Source: Candidatus Methanoplasma glyptotermitis
GTDB taxonomy: Archaea > Thermoplasmatota > Thermoplasmata > Methanomassiliicoccales > Methanomethylophilaceae
Direction of reading: 5' to 3'
Assembly: GCA_031267895.1 (NCBI GenBank)
Contig: JAIRYF010000060.1
Location: 1 to 43,238, forward strand
Length of the DNA: 43,238 bases
Shown: positions 8,206 to 18,799 of the stretch, one piece after another
Numbering within the stretch: the first letter of the stretch is position 1
Layout of the letters: the number at the start of each line of letters is the position of its first letter
Notes under the pieces: model-generated
Database searches by the model: none
Told to the model about the DNA's origin: nothing
The model's input: the letters and a program-made list of their open reading frames with translations, nothing else
Made by a program: the position numbers and the translations under genes

Positions 8206-10516
8206 ATGAACCTTAAATCTCCGGAAGGGATCCTTTCTTCCGCAAAAACATCTGTCCGCCCGTACAGGGGGGGGGGGAAATTATAATTTCCCCAGCTGTT
8301 TGAACATAACGGTACTGTTTGCGGTAGCTCTGTTTCTCGCAGCAGCATTCTTTGTAACATACTCCGAACCTAATGAGTCGGATGCAGCCACAGGCACCGG
8401 TACCGCCGATGATCCATGGTACTGCGGTCCCGGTGACAGCGGCAGCGTGAAAGCAACTCTCATAAACGGTGTTCTCACGATATCCGGTAACGGCAAGATG
8501 GAAGATTATACACTCGATCTGAATACAGTGAATTCGCCGTGGTACAGCGTCAGAACGAGCATAACCAGCCTCATGATCGAATCAGGCGTAACATCAATCG
8601 GCGACCGGGCATTCCAAGGCTGCAGAAATCTGGCCTCCGTCACCATACCTGCTGGCGTGACATCCATCGGCGGCTGTGCATTCCAAAGCTGCACCAGTCT
8701 GACATCCGTAAACATACCTGATAGTGTGGAAACCATCAGGGACGCCGCATTCTGGAATTGCAGCGGGCTGACATCCGTAAACATACCGAACGGTGTGGAA
8801 ACCGTCAGTGCCCATGCATTTTACCATTGCACCAATCTGACCTCCATTGTCATACCTGATAGTGTGGAAACAATCGGCAGCTATGCATTTAGTCAATCCG
8901 GCCTGACCTCCATCGATATACCGGAAAACGTGACATCCGTCGGCGGCTGTGCATTCCAAGGCTGCACCAATCTGACAGTTATCACCATACAGGATGGTGT
9001 GAAAACCATCGGCGAGGGTGCATTCACCCATTGCGGGATTGCCTCCGTCACCATACCGAACAGTGTGGAAACCATCGGCGACGGTGTATTCGCCAATTGC
9101 GCCAGCCTGACATCCGTCGTTATGCCGGATAATACGACAGCCATAAGCAAAGGTTTATTCAGTTACTGTACAAGCCTCGGAGATGCTATGGTACAGGAGA
9201 TACTCAGCGGTGTGATATCCATCGGGGACAGTGCATTCCAAGGCTGCACCGGCCTGATATCAATCGAGATACCAAGTACCGTGGAAACTATCGGAGACAG
9301 TGCATTCCGAAGCTGCACCAATCTGATCTCCGTTAAGATACCGAACAGTGCGGAAACTATCGGCGATTTGGTATTCGCCAATTGCACCGGCCTGAAAACC
9401 GTGGCAATACCGAACAGTGTGGAAACCATAGGCGACGGTGCATTCTACCTTTGCACCAACCTGGAATCCGTAACAATACCGGACAGCGTGACAATCTCCG
9501 ACAGCAATCAGGACTACGATACATTCGAAGGCTGCACCAATCTGGAAACCGTAACCGTAACGGGCATATCAGGCGGAAGCACCGCATCCGGCGGGATCGT
9601 AGACAAGTATTTCAAAAGCGACTTGGGAGATGATGTGAACTGGAAACTGCCCGGAATGTCCTCATCTCCCACTCCCATAAAATATCTGACTCTGAATGAC
9701 GTAAGTTCCTCGGATTACGATCCCAACAACGAAGACGGAAAAGGAGGAATAGCCGGAGCCGAAGGAAGAGAACTGTATTACGGCGATACCAAGTTCACTT
9801 GGAATACTGCCGAATCGGAATGGGATGACACATACACCGTAACCCTCACAGAAGGAACGGGAATATCGGGCTTCGGATACACCGTAACCAGAGACGGTTC
9901 CGTTATATGCACAGAGCAGTACACAGATCCGTTCAAAGTAAAACACGGAGATACTCTTACCGTAACCGCTCTGATGTACGGAGAGTACGCATTCGTATCG
10001 TGGTCCGCAGGAGAAGATTCATCGATACAGGATTCCGAAGAGAATCCGTTAACCGTATCATCGGTATCGGGAAACATATCCTTAACTGCAAACGGAGGAC
10101 TCATAGAACATTACGTTGAGTTCGATTCCGGTTTTAATTATACGGTATACGTTAACGGTTCTCCCGTATCCGGACCTGTAGGAGTTGCCGGAAAAGGAAA
10201 CCTTGTATTTTCGGTACAGACACCGGAAGGATACCGTGCGGTTCCCGCTATTGAGGGAATAGCCGATCTATCGGAACAGGAAGACGGATCGTACAGAATA
10301 TCCGAGATACATTCGAATGTGCGTGTAACCGTAACAGTAACCGCAGACGGCGGTAACGGCAGCGGTTCCGGCAATGATTCCGGAAACAATTCCGGCAACG
10401 GAAACAATTCGGGAACCGGGTCCGACGGCATACCTTATTGGATTCCTGTTCTCATAATCGCCGTGTTCCTTGCTCTCCTGATATTGATTCTGATCGCCAG
10501 ACGCAGGAAGGACTGA
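8206..10516 (+). CDS. BspA-type leucine-rich-repeat surface protein, broken at a G11 tract
   Basis: A secreted, membrane-anchored adhesin-like protein. From about 8300 the frame encodes a hydrophobic signal segment (VLFAVALFLAAAFFV), then roughly fifteen BspA-like (LRR_5) repeats of the type 'IPxSVETIGDxAFxxCTxLTSV', a beta-rich region (about residues 440-670 counted from 8300), a Gly/Asn/Ser linker, and a C-terminal helix with an RRRKD tail. The only good start, ATG 8206 behind AAGGAG (8191-8196), leads into a run of 11 G (8267-8277) and then hits TAA at 8284. The long frame is offset by one base, so 10 or 13 G would join them. Otherwise translation would need the TTG at 8300, which lacks a ribosome site. 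Such proteins mediate host or biofilm contact in gut microbes. Confidence 0.8.
8267..8277 (+). repeat. Run of 11 G in the 5' coding region of the LRR protein
   Basis: The tract lies 61 bases after the ATG at 8206. With 11 G the frame from that ATG stops after RGGGKL; removing one G joins it to the signal sequence and LRR domain. This is a typical arrangement for slipped-strand switching, but homopolymers of this kind are also common sites of sequencing error. Confidence 0.8.
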
Positions 10517-10551
10517 CCGGAAATAATAATCGATACCGTCCGAACACAAAC

Positions 10552-10590
10552 AAGAGATACCGCCGCAGATGCGCTGTGACGGTATCTCTT
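10552..10590 (+). terminator. Terminator of the LRR protein gene
   Basis: AAGAGATACCG (10552-10562) and CGGTATCTCTT (10580-10590) pair perfectly over 11 bp with a 17-base loop, followed by a pyrimidine-rich tail. It matches the hairpin at 165-198 after the other surface gene. Confidence 0.7.
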
Positions 10591-10600
10591 CTCTTTCGTT

Positions 10601-10630
10601 CCCTTTCTTTCAATTCCCTTTCTTTCAATT
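10601..10630. repeat. Two tandem 15-bp repeats in a gene-free spacer
   Basis: CCCTTTCTTTCAATT occurs twice head to tail (10601-10615 and 10616-10630). The surrounding stretch 10591-10870 contains no convincing gene. Confidence 0.6.
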
Positions 10631-10870
10631 CCCATTTCTCGTTTCATAATGTTGCTGTTTTTGGCATTTTCTCTGCGTACCGGTACTTCCGAATCATCAG
10701 AGGCTCTTTTTCGGGAAGGGAACATTCCTTGAAATACGGGCATCGGATTCTAACAAAATTGTGATGTTTATGCCGTGTCGGACTCTGAATGCTTTTTGTA
10801 CTCGTATCTCTGAAATACCCTTTATCCGGTTACGGAGCGAAACAGAGTGCGGCGGACAGCCACCGGAAAT

Positions 10871-11419
10871 TCAGATATCGTTGTACCCGACAAGCACGCT
10901 AGCAAGCTTAGGATCGTCCCGCAATTTGTAGTATTCTCTCATGATCAGGTCGCACGTAGGAGCGGGACTGCACGATACCACATCCACGCAGCCGTTGCCC
11001 TCGTTGAGTTCCGGAAATGAAACCGGAGGCATCACGAACTTCTCTCCTCCCAGACCTTTGACTTCAGGGAAAAGAACGAAGGCATCAGAAAGCCATACTA
11101 CGTCCTCTCTGTTGAGATACTCTTTTGCCGTAAAGGGGAACACCTCAAGGCCCATGAGTTCTCCGGTGTCCGATATGAGTATCACCGTGGGTTCGGGCGG
11201 AGGTCTGAAGCGGGGGTCTTTTATCACAGCTATGATGTGATCCCGTTTCAGAGCTTCGGCAAAACCGTCGTTGTGCACAACGATGTTGCCCATGGCAATG
11301 ACCTTCCTCTCCTCCTCGTTCATCCGGTCTAGGATCTCCTTGTCAAGGTGGAAGGCGTGTACGACGCCTTTCATGCCCCTTATTATTTCCAAGGGTTTGC
11401 TGACGACTTCCTCGCTCAT
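10871..11419 (-). CDS. Conserved hypothetical protein, 182 residues
   Basis: I do not recognise the family. The protein is soluble and mixed alpha/beta, with no signal or membrane segment. It has a central strand-rich part (PTVILISDTGELMGLEVFPF) and a C-terminal CVDVVSCSPAPTCDLIMREYY segment with three closely spaced cysteines that could bind a metal or Fe-S cluster. It lies downstream of the DUF6951-like and DUF4443-like genes on the same strand. A TATA-like TTTATAATC upstream of the ATG suggests its own leaderless promoter. Confidence 0.7.
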   Translation of the reverse strand: MSEEVVSKPLEIIRGMKGVVHAFHLDKEILDRMNEEERKVIAMGNIVVHNDGFAEALKRDHIIAVIKDPRFRPPPEPTVILISDTGELMGLEVFPFTAKEYLNREDVVWLSDAFVLFPEVKGLGGEKFVMPPVSFPELNEGNGCVDVVSCSPAPTCDLIMREYYKLRDDPKLASVLVGYNDI

Positions 11420-11510
11420 CGATCCAAAATGGGGAAATGATTATAAACAGTTAGCGATGGAAAAGGAAGTTATCGCCAGGCCCCGCCCGGGGTCAGGCGT
11501 GCCGGAGAGG

Positions 11511-11834
11511 TTACTCTATCCGGATAGTAACATCCCTCTTGAGTCCGAGTCCTCCGGCGACCTCTATCGCCTTTATGACTCCGCACGGCACGGGACATGC
11601 TGCGTGAGGAATGCTCTCGCTTGCGAATCGGTATATTTCGGTGCTGTTCATGGCTTCTTCGACTTCCGTGTACGGACATATCGATTTCACGGACCAAGAC
11701 ATTCTGAGGACATTTGGACAGTCGCTCTGTATGTCAACATCCACCAGCCCGCTGTCCGGGTTGGATTTAGCTGTAATCACGGTTTTCATTTTACAGACAC
11801 CGGCATCTACGGTGACTTTGCATTCGTCGCTCAT
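11511..11834 (-). CDS. DUF6951-like small cysteine-containing protein
   Basis: A 107-residue protein resembling a conserved archaeal family (DUF6951 as I recall it). Typical features are the start VTVDAGVCKMKTVI, SDCPNV near residue 39, ICPY near residue 53, and HAACPVPCGVIKAIEVAGGL toward the C terminus. Several cysteines are placed as in Fe-S proteins, but no function is established. Its ATG overlaps the stop codon of the winged-helix gene upstream (ATGA-type overlap), so the two are translationally coupled. Confidence 0.75.
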   Translation of the reverse strand: MSDECKVTVDAGVCKMKTVITAKSNPDSGLVDVDIQSDCPNVLRMSWSVKSICPYTEVEEAMNSTEIYRFASESIPHAACPVPCGVIKAIEVAGGLGLKRDVTIRIE

Positions 11835-12811
11835 TCTTCATCACTCCGTAATCTGATCAAGTTGTTTGTCCCGGCCATACTTCTGATGTCGACCACGCCG
11901 ATGGCTGCTATGACCATATTGTCGAGTTCAATAGGTGTCACGATGACCCTTATCCCTTTGTATGGCCCCGATATGGCGATCTTCCTGATCGTCGTTCCGG
12001 CGTTTATCACTTCTTCAAGCACGGCTCCGGTGTATGCATTATCGATGACCATGCCGGACTCGATCCTTATGCCCAGATTGTCTCTGCTTTTGGCGCAGAC
12101 CGGAAGTCCTCCGACAAGATCGTGTATTGCAAATGCCAGAGACAGGAGTTCGTTGCCTGTGCTTCTGTGGGTGAGTATGTCATCGAGCTCGCGCTTTATA
12201 TGCAGTCCGCCCATAAGCTCCAGGCCTGCCGTCACCGCTCCCCGTTCTGCTTTCTCAGTATCTAAAGCGGTACCGATTATGATCACATCTCCGTCGCTGA
12301 TCTCAAAACAGTCTCTCAGTGCCCTGTCCACTCTCTGATCGACCGGATAGTGCGACCCAGGGAAGATGAGCACATCGTTCGAACATACGAGTGTGGTCGC
12401 CCCCAGTGCCCCTATTTTTATGGCATTGTCTCTCTCTTCGCATCCGAACTTGACATTGCCTGCCATTCCCGGGACCCTCACTGCACAGTCTTTGCTCCCT
12501 ATCGTGATTCCCTGGACACCTATGTCTCCGATATCCATCTTAACGGCATTCCAGGCATCCGAACCGGCTTTGGTCAGAGTTACACCGTTCTTGTTGACCG
12601 TTATAAATCCGTCCTCCTGAAGCATATTGAGTATAGTTCTTGTGCTGCCTTCTCCGATACCTAAGAGCGAGGAAAGATTCTTTCTTCCGAGCGGACTGTT
12701 TTCGTTGATGCAGTACAGTGTTTTCCAAATGTGGTAGTCTCCGAACTTCGGGATCGGCCCGCCAAGTCTGGAAGCGTTTCGGTATGCCATATGGATGAAT
12801 TGTACATCCAT
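11831..12811 (-). CDS. Winged-helix DUF4443 / DUF2111-type regulator
   Basis: A 326-residue protein in three parts. Residues about 25-100 form a winged-helix domain (WKTLYCINENSPLGRKNLSSLL, then GIGEGSTRTILNMLQEDGF). The middle resembles DUF4443, with MAGNVKFGCEERDNAIKIGA and DGDVIIIGTALD. The last ~70 residues resemble the methanogen domain DUF2111 (NAYTGAVLEEVI, GPYKGIRVIVTPIE, VIAAIGVVDI). It is transcribed away from the atwA operon, and a 20-bp palindrome lies between them, so it may regulate itself and the methyl-CoM reductase activation genes; that role is inferred. The ATG at 12811 sits on a small ATGGATG/CATCCAT inverted repeat. Confidence 0.75.
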   Translation of the reverse strand: MDVQFIHMAYRNASRLGGPIPKFGDYHIWKTLYCINENSPLGRKNLSSLLGIGEGSTRTILNMLQEDGFITVNKNGVTLTKAGSDAWNAVKMDIGDIGVQGITIGSKDCAVRVPGMAGNVKFGCEERDNAIKIGALGATTLVCSNDVLIFPGSHYPVDQRVDRALRDCFEISDGDVIIIGTALDTEKAERGAVTAGLELMGGLHIKRELDDILTHRSTGNELLSLAFAIHDLVGGLPVCAKSRDNLGIRIESGMVIDNAYTGAVLEEVINAGTTIRKIAISGPYKGIRVIVTPIELDNMVIAAIGVVDIRSMAGTNNLIRLRSDEE

Positions 12812-12873
12812 CCTAAAAAGTTAACGCTCTTATGGCGGTAGGAATGTCTGTACAAGATGTGAAACGGGACCGC

Positions 12874-12893
12874 CGTATCAGGGTACTGATACG
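12874..12893. promoter_or_regulatory. Operator-like palindrome between the regulator and atwA
   Basis: CGTATCAG-GGTA-CTGATACG has perfect 8-bp arms and a 4-base centre. It lies in the 186-base divergent gap between the winged-helix gene (start 12811) and atwA (start about 12998). A TATA-like AATTTATATCG follows at about 12966-12976. Confidence 0.55.
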
Positions 12894-12997
12894 CAGTGTG
12901 TATTCTGTCTCTTCAGATGTCTGCTGCAGACTGCGCCTCAGTATCCCTGATTCGGTTCCCAACATAATTTATATCGTTTGTTCCCTTGCACATGCGT

Positions 12998-14593
12998 ATG
13001 GAAAGATCCGTTGAGCTTCTGACAATAGAGAACGTTACCAAAACTTTCAACGGAAGGATTGTTCTCAGCAATGTCAGCGCAAAGATCTCAACGGGAAAGG
13101 TATTGGGCCTTATAGGCAAGAGCGCAGCCGGAAAAAGCGTTCTGATCCATATGATAAGAGGCAGCGAAGGATATGCCCCCGATTCCGGACGCATCCTTTA
13201 CAGTGTGAATCGCTGTCTCAAATGCGGCAACATGGATCTCCCGTTCCCCGGCGTACCGTGCTCGAAGTGCGGTGCCGAACCCAAGACGGAGAAAATAGAC
13301 TATTGGGGACTCAAGGAATACGATCCGATCAGACAGGAACTCAAGGGACGCATTGCGATAATGATTCAGAGGACATTTGCACTTTTCGGCGATAAATCTG
13401 TTGTGGAGAATATACTGGAGGCTATAGATCAGAATGATCCGGCGCGCGTCGACAAAGCGGTGAATATGCTGGAGTTTGTCAATATGACCCACCGTGCGAC
13501 GCACATAGCAAGAGATCTGTCCGGCGGAGAGAAGCAGAGAATAGTGATGGCGAGGCAGCTGGCCAAAGATCCGCTGTTCTTCCTGGCAGACGAACCCACG
13601 GGCACACTCGATCCGAATACCTCGGAATTAATCCACAGGAGACTTGTCGAGTACGTCAGAGACCGAAACATATGCATGGTTCTGGCATCCCACTGGCCGG
13701 AGGCCGTGAACGAGATGGCGGATTATGCAATATGGCTTGATGCGGGCAATGCGGTCATGGAAGGAAATCCGAGAGACGTAACGGGAAAATTCATGGAAGA
13801 GTACCATTTCGAGAAAGGGGAAGCCGGACAAACCGGTGAGCCGCTGATTGTTCTCGAAGATGCCAAGAAACATTACTTCTCGGTTTCCCGGGGTGTGGTT
13901 AAGGCTGTCGACGGCGTGTCTTTCGACATCAGAGAAAGAGAGATATTCGCCCTCGTGGGCCTCTCGGGTGCGGGTAAGACTACCACATCCAGGATGATAG
14001 CGGGTATGACGCCCGCCACATCGGGCAAGGTCAGAGTGAGGATAGGAGAAGACTGGGTCGACATGTCTGAGAGCGGATTTGCAGGTAGAGGAAGAGCGAC
14101 GCCGTACATAGGATTCCTGCATCAGGAGTACACTCTGTACCCGTTTGATACGATTTTGCAGAACCTGTCCACCTCGATAGGCATGAAGATGCCCGCAGAA
14201 CTTGCCAAAATGAAAGCAATACGGGTTTTGCTCAGCGTAGGTTTCCCCAAAAAGGATATCGAGAAGATACTGTACTCGTACCCGGACTCGCTGAGTGTGG
14301 GGGAATGTCAGAGAATTGCTTTTGCGCAGGTTCTGATAAAGGAACCCAAGATAATAATATTGGACGAACCCACCGGCACGATGGATCCGATAACAAAAAT
14401 TATAATCGCAAAATCCGTGCTCAAGGCAAGAGACGAACTTGATGAAACATTCGTTGTAGTGAGCCATGATATGGATTTTATACTGAACTGCTGCGACCGT
14501 GCGGTTTTCATGAAGGACGGAAAGATCGCCGATACAGGACCGCCCGAGAAAGTGATACGCGGATTCCGCGAAAATCGTGAGATGGATAAATGA
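12998..14593 (+). CDS. atwA: Methyl-CoM reductase activation ATPase, component A2
   Basis: Cytoplasmic double ABC ATPase that drives reductive activation of F430 nickel in methyl-CoM reductase. The first nucleotide-binding domain has Walker A GKSAAGKS (residues 40-47), a zinc-ribbon insertion with Cys73/76/88/91 that is characteristic of component A2, signature LSGGEKQR and Walker [10 protein letters not shown]. The second has [10 protein letters not shown], a divergent signature LSVGECQR and IIILDEPTG. No membrane partner is encoded nearby, as expected for this soluble family. The frame is open to TTG 12986; ATG 12992 and 12998 are both possible, and a TATA box about 28 bases before 12998 fits a leaderless start there. 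First gene of the activation operon. Confidence 0.95.
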   Translation: MERSVELLTIENVTKTFNGRIVLSNVSAKISTGKVLGLIGKSAAGKSVLIHMIRGSEGYAPDSGRILYSVNRCLKCGNMDLPFPGVPCSKCGAEPKTEKIDYWGLKEYDPIRQELKGRIAIMIQRTFALFGDKSVVENILEAIDQNDPARVDKAVNMLEFVNMTHRATHIARDLSGGEKQRIVMARQLAKDPLFFLADEPTGTLDPNTSELIHRRLVEYVRDRNICMVLASHWPEAVNEMADYAIWLDAGNAVMEGNPRDVTGKFMEEYHFEKGEAGQTGEPLIVLEDAKKHYFSVSRGVVKAVDGVSFDIREREIFALVGLSGAGKTTTSRMIAGMTPATSGKVRVRIGEDWVDMSESGFAGRGRATPYIGFLHQEYTLYPFDTILQNLSTSIGMKMPAELAKMKAIRVLLSVGFPKKDIEKILYSYPDSLSVGECQRIAFAQVLIKEPKIIILDEPTGTMDPITKIIIAKSVLKARDELDETFVVVSHDMDFILNCCDRAVFMKDGKIADTGPPEKVIRGFRENREMDK

Positions 14594-15210
14594 AAAACCA
14601 GATCGGAAGACACCTGAGTTTTGTCGAATGCAGAGAATCGATGGGTCTGGGCGTCGGAGGAGGGCTTGCGCAGAGGGCCACGATCTCGGAGAGCGGACAG
14701 GATGTTGTTGTGATAGCCATGGGTCCTGGGAGGAGGCACATAACAAAGCCGGTCTGCGAGATAACATATGCCCTCAGAGAGGAGGGGATAAACACAAGCG
14801 TGCTGGTCGTGAATGCCGGCTCCGGGGTTCCGTCAGATGCACCTGACATGACGACCACATCATATTTCGGTCTGGACCCCGTCGAAGCGGACCGGATACG
14901 GCAGTTCAAAGTTGCGATAATCCACCTCGGCAATGTCAGACAGCACATCATATACAAAGCAAGACTGATACTTAGAAACGCGGATATACCTGCAGTGGTC
15001 GTGTCCCAGGCACCCGTGGATTTCGAGGACTTCGCTGCTATAGGGATCAAAACCGCGCACGTGATGCCTTCCGACGAAGACATCAAGACGCGCGGAGAGA
15101 TAAGAGAAATAGTAACAGGTGTGATCAGAGGGGTCACCGCACCGCAGGATAAACTGGACGAAATAGTTTCCAAGGTTCAGAGAACATTGCCGTCCGAAAG
15201 AGGTGATTGA
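14590..15210 (+). CDS. mcrC: Methyl-CoM reductase activation protein McrC
   Basis: McrC is a core subunit of the ATP-driven complex that activates methyl-CoM reductase. The 206 residues show the family pattern: [20 protein letters not shown] at the start, [19 protein letters not shown], then YALREEGI and [12 protein letters not shown]. In many methanogens it sits inside mcrBDCGA; here the mcr operon lacks it and it is fused by a 4-base ATGA overlap to atwA. The next gene starts 8 bases before its stop. Confidence 0.93.
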   Translation: MKNQIGRHLSFVECRESMGLGVGGGLAQRATISESGQDVVVIAMGPGRRHITKPVCEITYALREEGINTSVLVVNAGSGVPSDAPDMTTTSYFGLDPVEADRIRQFKVAIIHLGNVRQHIIYKARLILRNADIPAVVVSQAPVDFEDFAAIGIKTAHVMPSDEDIKTRGEIREIVTGVIRGVTAPQDKLDEIVSKVQRTLPSERGD

Positions 15211-16723
15211 TGCGAAGGTTACTGTCAACGGCAGAGTGAAGGAACTGAAGAAGGGAGCCGTATTGAACGATGCGCTGAAAGACGAGATATACCACCGCGG
15301 TTCGCTGATATCCATCCAGCTGTCTACAGAGGAACTGACCGAAGAAACAGATGATTTCGAACTTACCACTCCCCGCGGGACTATGATTCTCCGCCTGGAG
15401 GACACCGATGGCGCAAGGCTGTGGAGGTCTGTCGCAGGATCCGTGAAAGGTTCGACCGTGAGGTGGTCCACCAAGGACATAATCGCATTCGGATCGTTTC
15501 CGACGGAAATACCTTCTGACAGGGCAGAAAGACAATACAGCAGATATGACTGTTTCTTCACTCTGGGAGGATTTGACAATCGGTCGACATATCTGATGAT
15601 CGCGAAAAAAAATCATACGAGAGCGTACGGTGCAAGTATAGGAAAGATCGGAAAGATCACGCTGGGGCGGTATGTGCTTGAATCCCTGTCCGAAGGAGAA
15701 GGCCTGATCGACATAAGGCCGGTGACATCCCGGACAAGCAGTAAAAATACAATAGTGACCAAGGACTCCGGATATCCCCTGGATGATGGTTATTCGATAG
15801 ACACCAATGTCCAGATAAAACTGGACGGAAGATCGCCGGCATCCGCGGAACAGATACTCATGGTGGGGTCCAAAGGCTACCTGAACGTAACGGATTCGAC
15901 AGGGACGTTTATCGGCTGCAGTGACGATCTCGATGTTGAGGTACCCGACGAGGGTCGCATCACAAGGGACACAGGGAGCGTTGCGGTAAGGAGCACCGGG
16001 CACGGCACGGGACACATTCTGATATACAAAGAAAGGAGGCAGACGAGTCCCGTACACAACAGTGCGGGGACTGTGGAAAGAGGAATGGAGATCGCGGCCC
16101 GGGCCGTAAAGGGAGATATGATTACAATCGTCACGGAACCCGCGAGAGTTATGACCGTAGGCATGACGCAGTCAGACGGAGAAAAGTTCCTTTCTGGACT
16201 CGGGATAAGGCAGAAGAGATCCGGCGACACGTCAGATGATGCGGTAATTGTCGATCAGATTCCCGAAATGACTCTGAAGGCAGTATCCGCGGACGAAATA
16301 GAGACGTTTGCGGTTCCCGGAGAAAAGGTGTTCAGGATACAGCTGGATGAGTCCCGCCAAAGCGACGTCTATTACTTCAGAAAGGTCACGGGACTCAGCC
16401 GCAAACCGCTCGGTTCGCTGAAGGTGCAGTTTTCGTTCCCGGGGATGCCGATGATAACCTTCTACGGAGATGACGAGAGATCTAAAGGGCTGTATCCTCA
16501 GGACCCGTTCAGAAAATGCAAAAAAGGGGATATAGGAATAACAAACCAGTCCAGGCCCCATCACGGACTCATCGGAATAAGGCTGGAGGACAGCAAGGAA
16601 TACGGCCCGACCGGAGAAGAACCCTACGGAACCAACATTATCGGGAAGTTCGCCGACGATATCGGCAAACTGAGCGAGACCGAAGAAGAAGAAAACATTT
16701 ACATTACGGAGGACAGACTGTGA
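15203..16723 (+). CDS. mmp3: Methanogenesis marker protein 3
   Basis: About 506 residues, the usual size of the methanogen-specific marker 3 family (UPF0288). It starts with an ubiquitin-like [18 protein letters not shown] segment and contains the conserved [15 protein letters not shown] and [16 protein letters not shown] parts. As I recall, the reported structure of the Methanococcus activation complex contains this protein with McrC, Mmp7, Mmp17 and A2. The GTG at 15203 overlaps the mcrC stop by 8 bases; no better start exists nearby. A cysteine-poor protein, so probably structural in the complex. Confidence 0.88.
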   Translation: MIDAKVTVNGRVKELKKGAVLNDALKDEIYHRGSLISIQLSTEELTEETDDFELTTPRGTMILRLEDTDGARLWRSVAGSVKGSTVRWSTKDIIAFGSFPTEIPSDRAERQYSRYDCFFTLGGFDNRSTYLMIAKKNHTRAYGASIGKIGKITLGRYVLESLSEGEGLIDIRPVTSRTSSKNTIVTKDSGYPLDDGYSIDTNVQIKLDGRSPASAEQILMVGSKGYLNVTDSTGTFIGCSDDLDVEVPDEGRITRDTGSVAVRSTGHGTGHILIYKERRQTSPVHNSAGTVERGMEIAARAVKGDMITIVTEPARVMTVGMTQSDGEKFLSGLGIRQKRSGDTSDDAVIVDQIPEMTLKAVSADEIETFAVPGEKVFRIQLDESRQSDVYYFRKVTGLSRKPLGSLKVQFSFPGMPMITFYGDDERSKGLYPQDPFRKCKKGDIGITNQSRPHHGLIGIRLEDSKEYGPTGEEPYGTNIIGKFADDIGKLSETEEEENIYITEDRL

Positions 16724-17142
16724 GCGAAGAAAGGGAGACCCGAGTATTTATGATAACTCCCAACTCGATGATAACGCCGGATCAGCTGGTCAGGGAGATT
16801 CATGCGATGGGAAAAGGAGTCACCGTCAAAGAGACATGCTACGGCACGCTCGCGGAAGGCCCCAGAGAGTCGGTTAGAGGCGTTTTGAAAGAAATAAGGA
16901 AGAAGCATCCGTATGATATCTATTCGAAGGTGAGGGCATATCCCGCCGGCGACCCGAGAAGATGCCGCGCGCAGCATGGTACAAAACCGGGGTTTGTTCA
17001 GCTTGAAGCGGAATGGGAGGCTCTCCCTATGATACAATACGGTATACAGTGCTGCGAAAGAGGAGAGGGCTTTGACGTCCCCCGGGAGAAAGAAAAACTC
17101 TCCGCCGAAGAATTCAAAAAAATATGCGAGGCAGTACGATGA
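16720..17142 (+). CDS. mmp6: Methanogenesis marker protein 6
   Basis: 140 residues. The order within the operon and the family-like PESVRGVLKEIRK-type and RAYPAGDPRRCRAQHGTKPG segments identify marker 6. The Arg/Cys-rich motif followed by GIQCCERGEG suggests ligand or metal binding, but the molecular function is unknown. The frame is open further upstream inside mmp3, but GTG 16720 lies 7 bases after GGAGG and overlaps the mmp3 stop by 4 bases, so it is the likely start. Confidence 0.85.
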   Translation: MSEERETRVFMITPNSMITPDQLVREIHAMGKGVTVKETCYGTLAEGPRESVRGVLKEIRKKHPYDIYSKVRAYPAGDPRRCRAQHGTKPGFVQLEAEWEALPMIQYGIQCCERGEGFDVPREKEKLSAEEFKKICEAVR

Positions 17143-17573
17143 AAATATTCATAAGTCCGCCGAACAGCCTCATTCTGTTCGATCTGGTGGAGAGATTCGG
17201 CCACGAGCCGCTCGGTGCGATGGCTGCCATACAGGAAAGAATAGACAACATCGAGCTGGACATGCCCCCGATGAACGTCACGCTGGATGATGTGATCGGA
17301 GGCCTGAAGTATGCAGGAGTGGAGGTGCCGTCCGGAATAAGAGGCAGACTCTCGCTCTGGGGTCCGCTGATAGACACGGCCGATGCGGCGATAATAGTGG
17401 AAGATCCGCCGTTCAGCTTCGGATGTGTGGGATGCGAACGTTCCGACGAGATGGTCAAATATATGCTGCACAGGCGCGGGATACCTGTAATATCCGTGAA
17501 GTACCCCGAAAACAGCGAAGAGGCCAAGGCTGCGGTTGGACGTATAAAAGAATTCCTGGAGGGACTCAAATGA
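17139..17573 (+). CDS. mmp5: Methanogenesis marker protein 5
   Basis: 144 residues beginning [24 protein letters not shown], the characteristic start of marker 5. The middle has [25 protein letters not shown] and a CVGCE motif near residue 100, where the two cysteines could bind a metal. Function unknown. The ATG at 17139 overlaps the mmp6 stop by 4 bases and has GAGG upstream. Confidence 0.87.
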   Translation: MKIFISPPNSLILFDLVERFGHEPLGAMAAIQERIDNIELDMPPMNVTLDDVIGGLKYAGVEVPSGIRGRLSLWGPLIDTADAAIIVEDPPFSFGCVGCERSDEMVKYMLHRRGIPVISVKYPENSEEAKAAVGRIKEFLEGLK

Positions 17574-18790
17574 TAAAGATCGCACAGCTGTCATGCGGTA
17601 CCGAGTACAGCAGCGTTCAGTACGAGATAGAGAAGGCGGCCCGTTCGGTGGGGGCGAAGGTCGTATACCCCGACGTCTCGTATGCGGACGTGAACGAAGC
17701 AGTCAGGAGATTCGGCTTCAGCCCCAGGTCTCCGCAGCTTAGACTGATGATTGCCAGAGCCGCCCGGCTCGCAGACGAAAAGTACGATGCGGATGCGGTG
17801 TTCATAACAACATGTTTCAGGTGCGCCGAGGCAGCACTTGTGAGAAACGAACTCAGGAGGTTCATACAGGAGAACACGAAACTGCCGGTGGTCACATATT
17901 CGTTCACGGAGAGGCTGAAAGCCGCGCAGCTCCTGACAAGGATGGAGGCACTGGTTACAATCGTGACCAGGAAAGATGTCCTGGCAAGAGAAAGACAGGC
18001 CGGACTCACGGCAGGCATCGATTCCGGGTCGAGTACCACAAAAGCCCTGATAATGGAGAACAACAAGATAATCGGAAAAGACTGGACATCCTCAGGGGAT
18101 GTTGTGCAGTCTGCGACTTCGGTGCTTGAGAACGCAATGAAGGAGGCAGGCGTGGAATTCAAACAGATCGAGGCGATGGGCGTCACAGGATACGGAAGAT
18201 TCACCCTCGGCAAACATTTCGGCGCAAAACTGGTCCAGGAGGAACTGACGGTCAACTCGAAAGGTGCCGTGTGGCTGGCCGAAAGGCAGCACGGAGAAGC
18301 GACTATACTTGATATAGGGGGTATGGACAACAAGGCGATAACCGTGAGAGACGGTGTTCCCGATAACTTCACGATGGGCGGAATATGCGCGGGTGCATCG
18401 GGACGTTTCCTCGAAATGACATCAAAAAGACTCAAGATAGAGATAGAAGACCTGGGGAGGCTTGCCGACAAAGGCAACTGGCGGAATGCCAAGATGAATT
18501 CATACTGTTCTGTTTTCGGGATACAGGACCTGGTTACCACGCTGGGCGAGGGAAAGTCTTTCGAGGATGTGGCGGCCGCGGCATGCCACTCCGTCGCCGA
18601 ACAGGTCTACGAGCAGCAGCTGCAGGAGATAGATGTCAGACACCCCATAATCCAGGTGGGCGGGACATCTCTTATATCTGGTCTCGTGACCGCTGTCGGG
18701 GAGGTTCTGGGCGAGAGACCCATAGTCCCCCCGAATTCTCAGTACATAGGAGCCGTCGGCGGAGCCCTGCTGAGTTCGGGATTCCTCTGA
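17570..18790 (+). CDS. mmp15: Methanogenesis marker protein 15, BadF/HgdC-type ATPase
   Basis: 406 residues. The N-terminal ~140 residues are specific to marker 15 and contain [11 protein letters not shown]. They are followed by an ASKHA-fold ATPase of the 2-hydroxyglutaryl-CoA dehydratase activator type: phosphate loop [34 protein letters not shown]. As in those activators, two cysteines, in [13 protein letters not shown] and [12 protein letters not shown], are placed to hold a [4Fe-4S] cluster at a homodimer interface. This points to ATP-driven low-potential electron transfer, plausibly the electron donor for F430 activation (inference). ATG 17570 overlaps mmp5. Confidence 0.92.
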   Translation: MIKIAQLSCGTEYSSVQYEIEKAARSVGAKVVYPDVSYADVNEAVRRFGFSPRSPQLRLMIARAARLADEKYDADAVFITTCFRCAEAALVRNELRRFIQENTKLPVVTYSFTERLKAAQLLTRMEALVTIVTRKDVLARERQAGLTAGIDSGSSTTKALIMENNKIIGKDWTSSGDVVQSATSVLENAMKEAGVEFKQIEAMGVTGYGRFTLGKHFGAKLVQEELTVNSKGAVWLAERQHGEATILDIGGMDNKAITVRDGVPDNFTMGGICAGASGRFLEMTSKRLKIEIEDLGRLADKGNWRNAKMNSYCSVFGIQDLVTTLGEGKSFEDVAAAACHSVAEQVYEQQLQEIDVRHPIIQVGGTSLISGLVTAVGEVLGERPIVPPNSQYIGAVGGALLSSGFL

Positions 18791-18799
18791 GGTGTTCGG

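Noticed and set aside
7796-8209. 137-residue plus-strand frame before the LRR gene
   Set aside because: No ribosome site, unlikely composition, and its end lies in the promoter and start region of the LRR gene.
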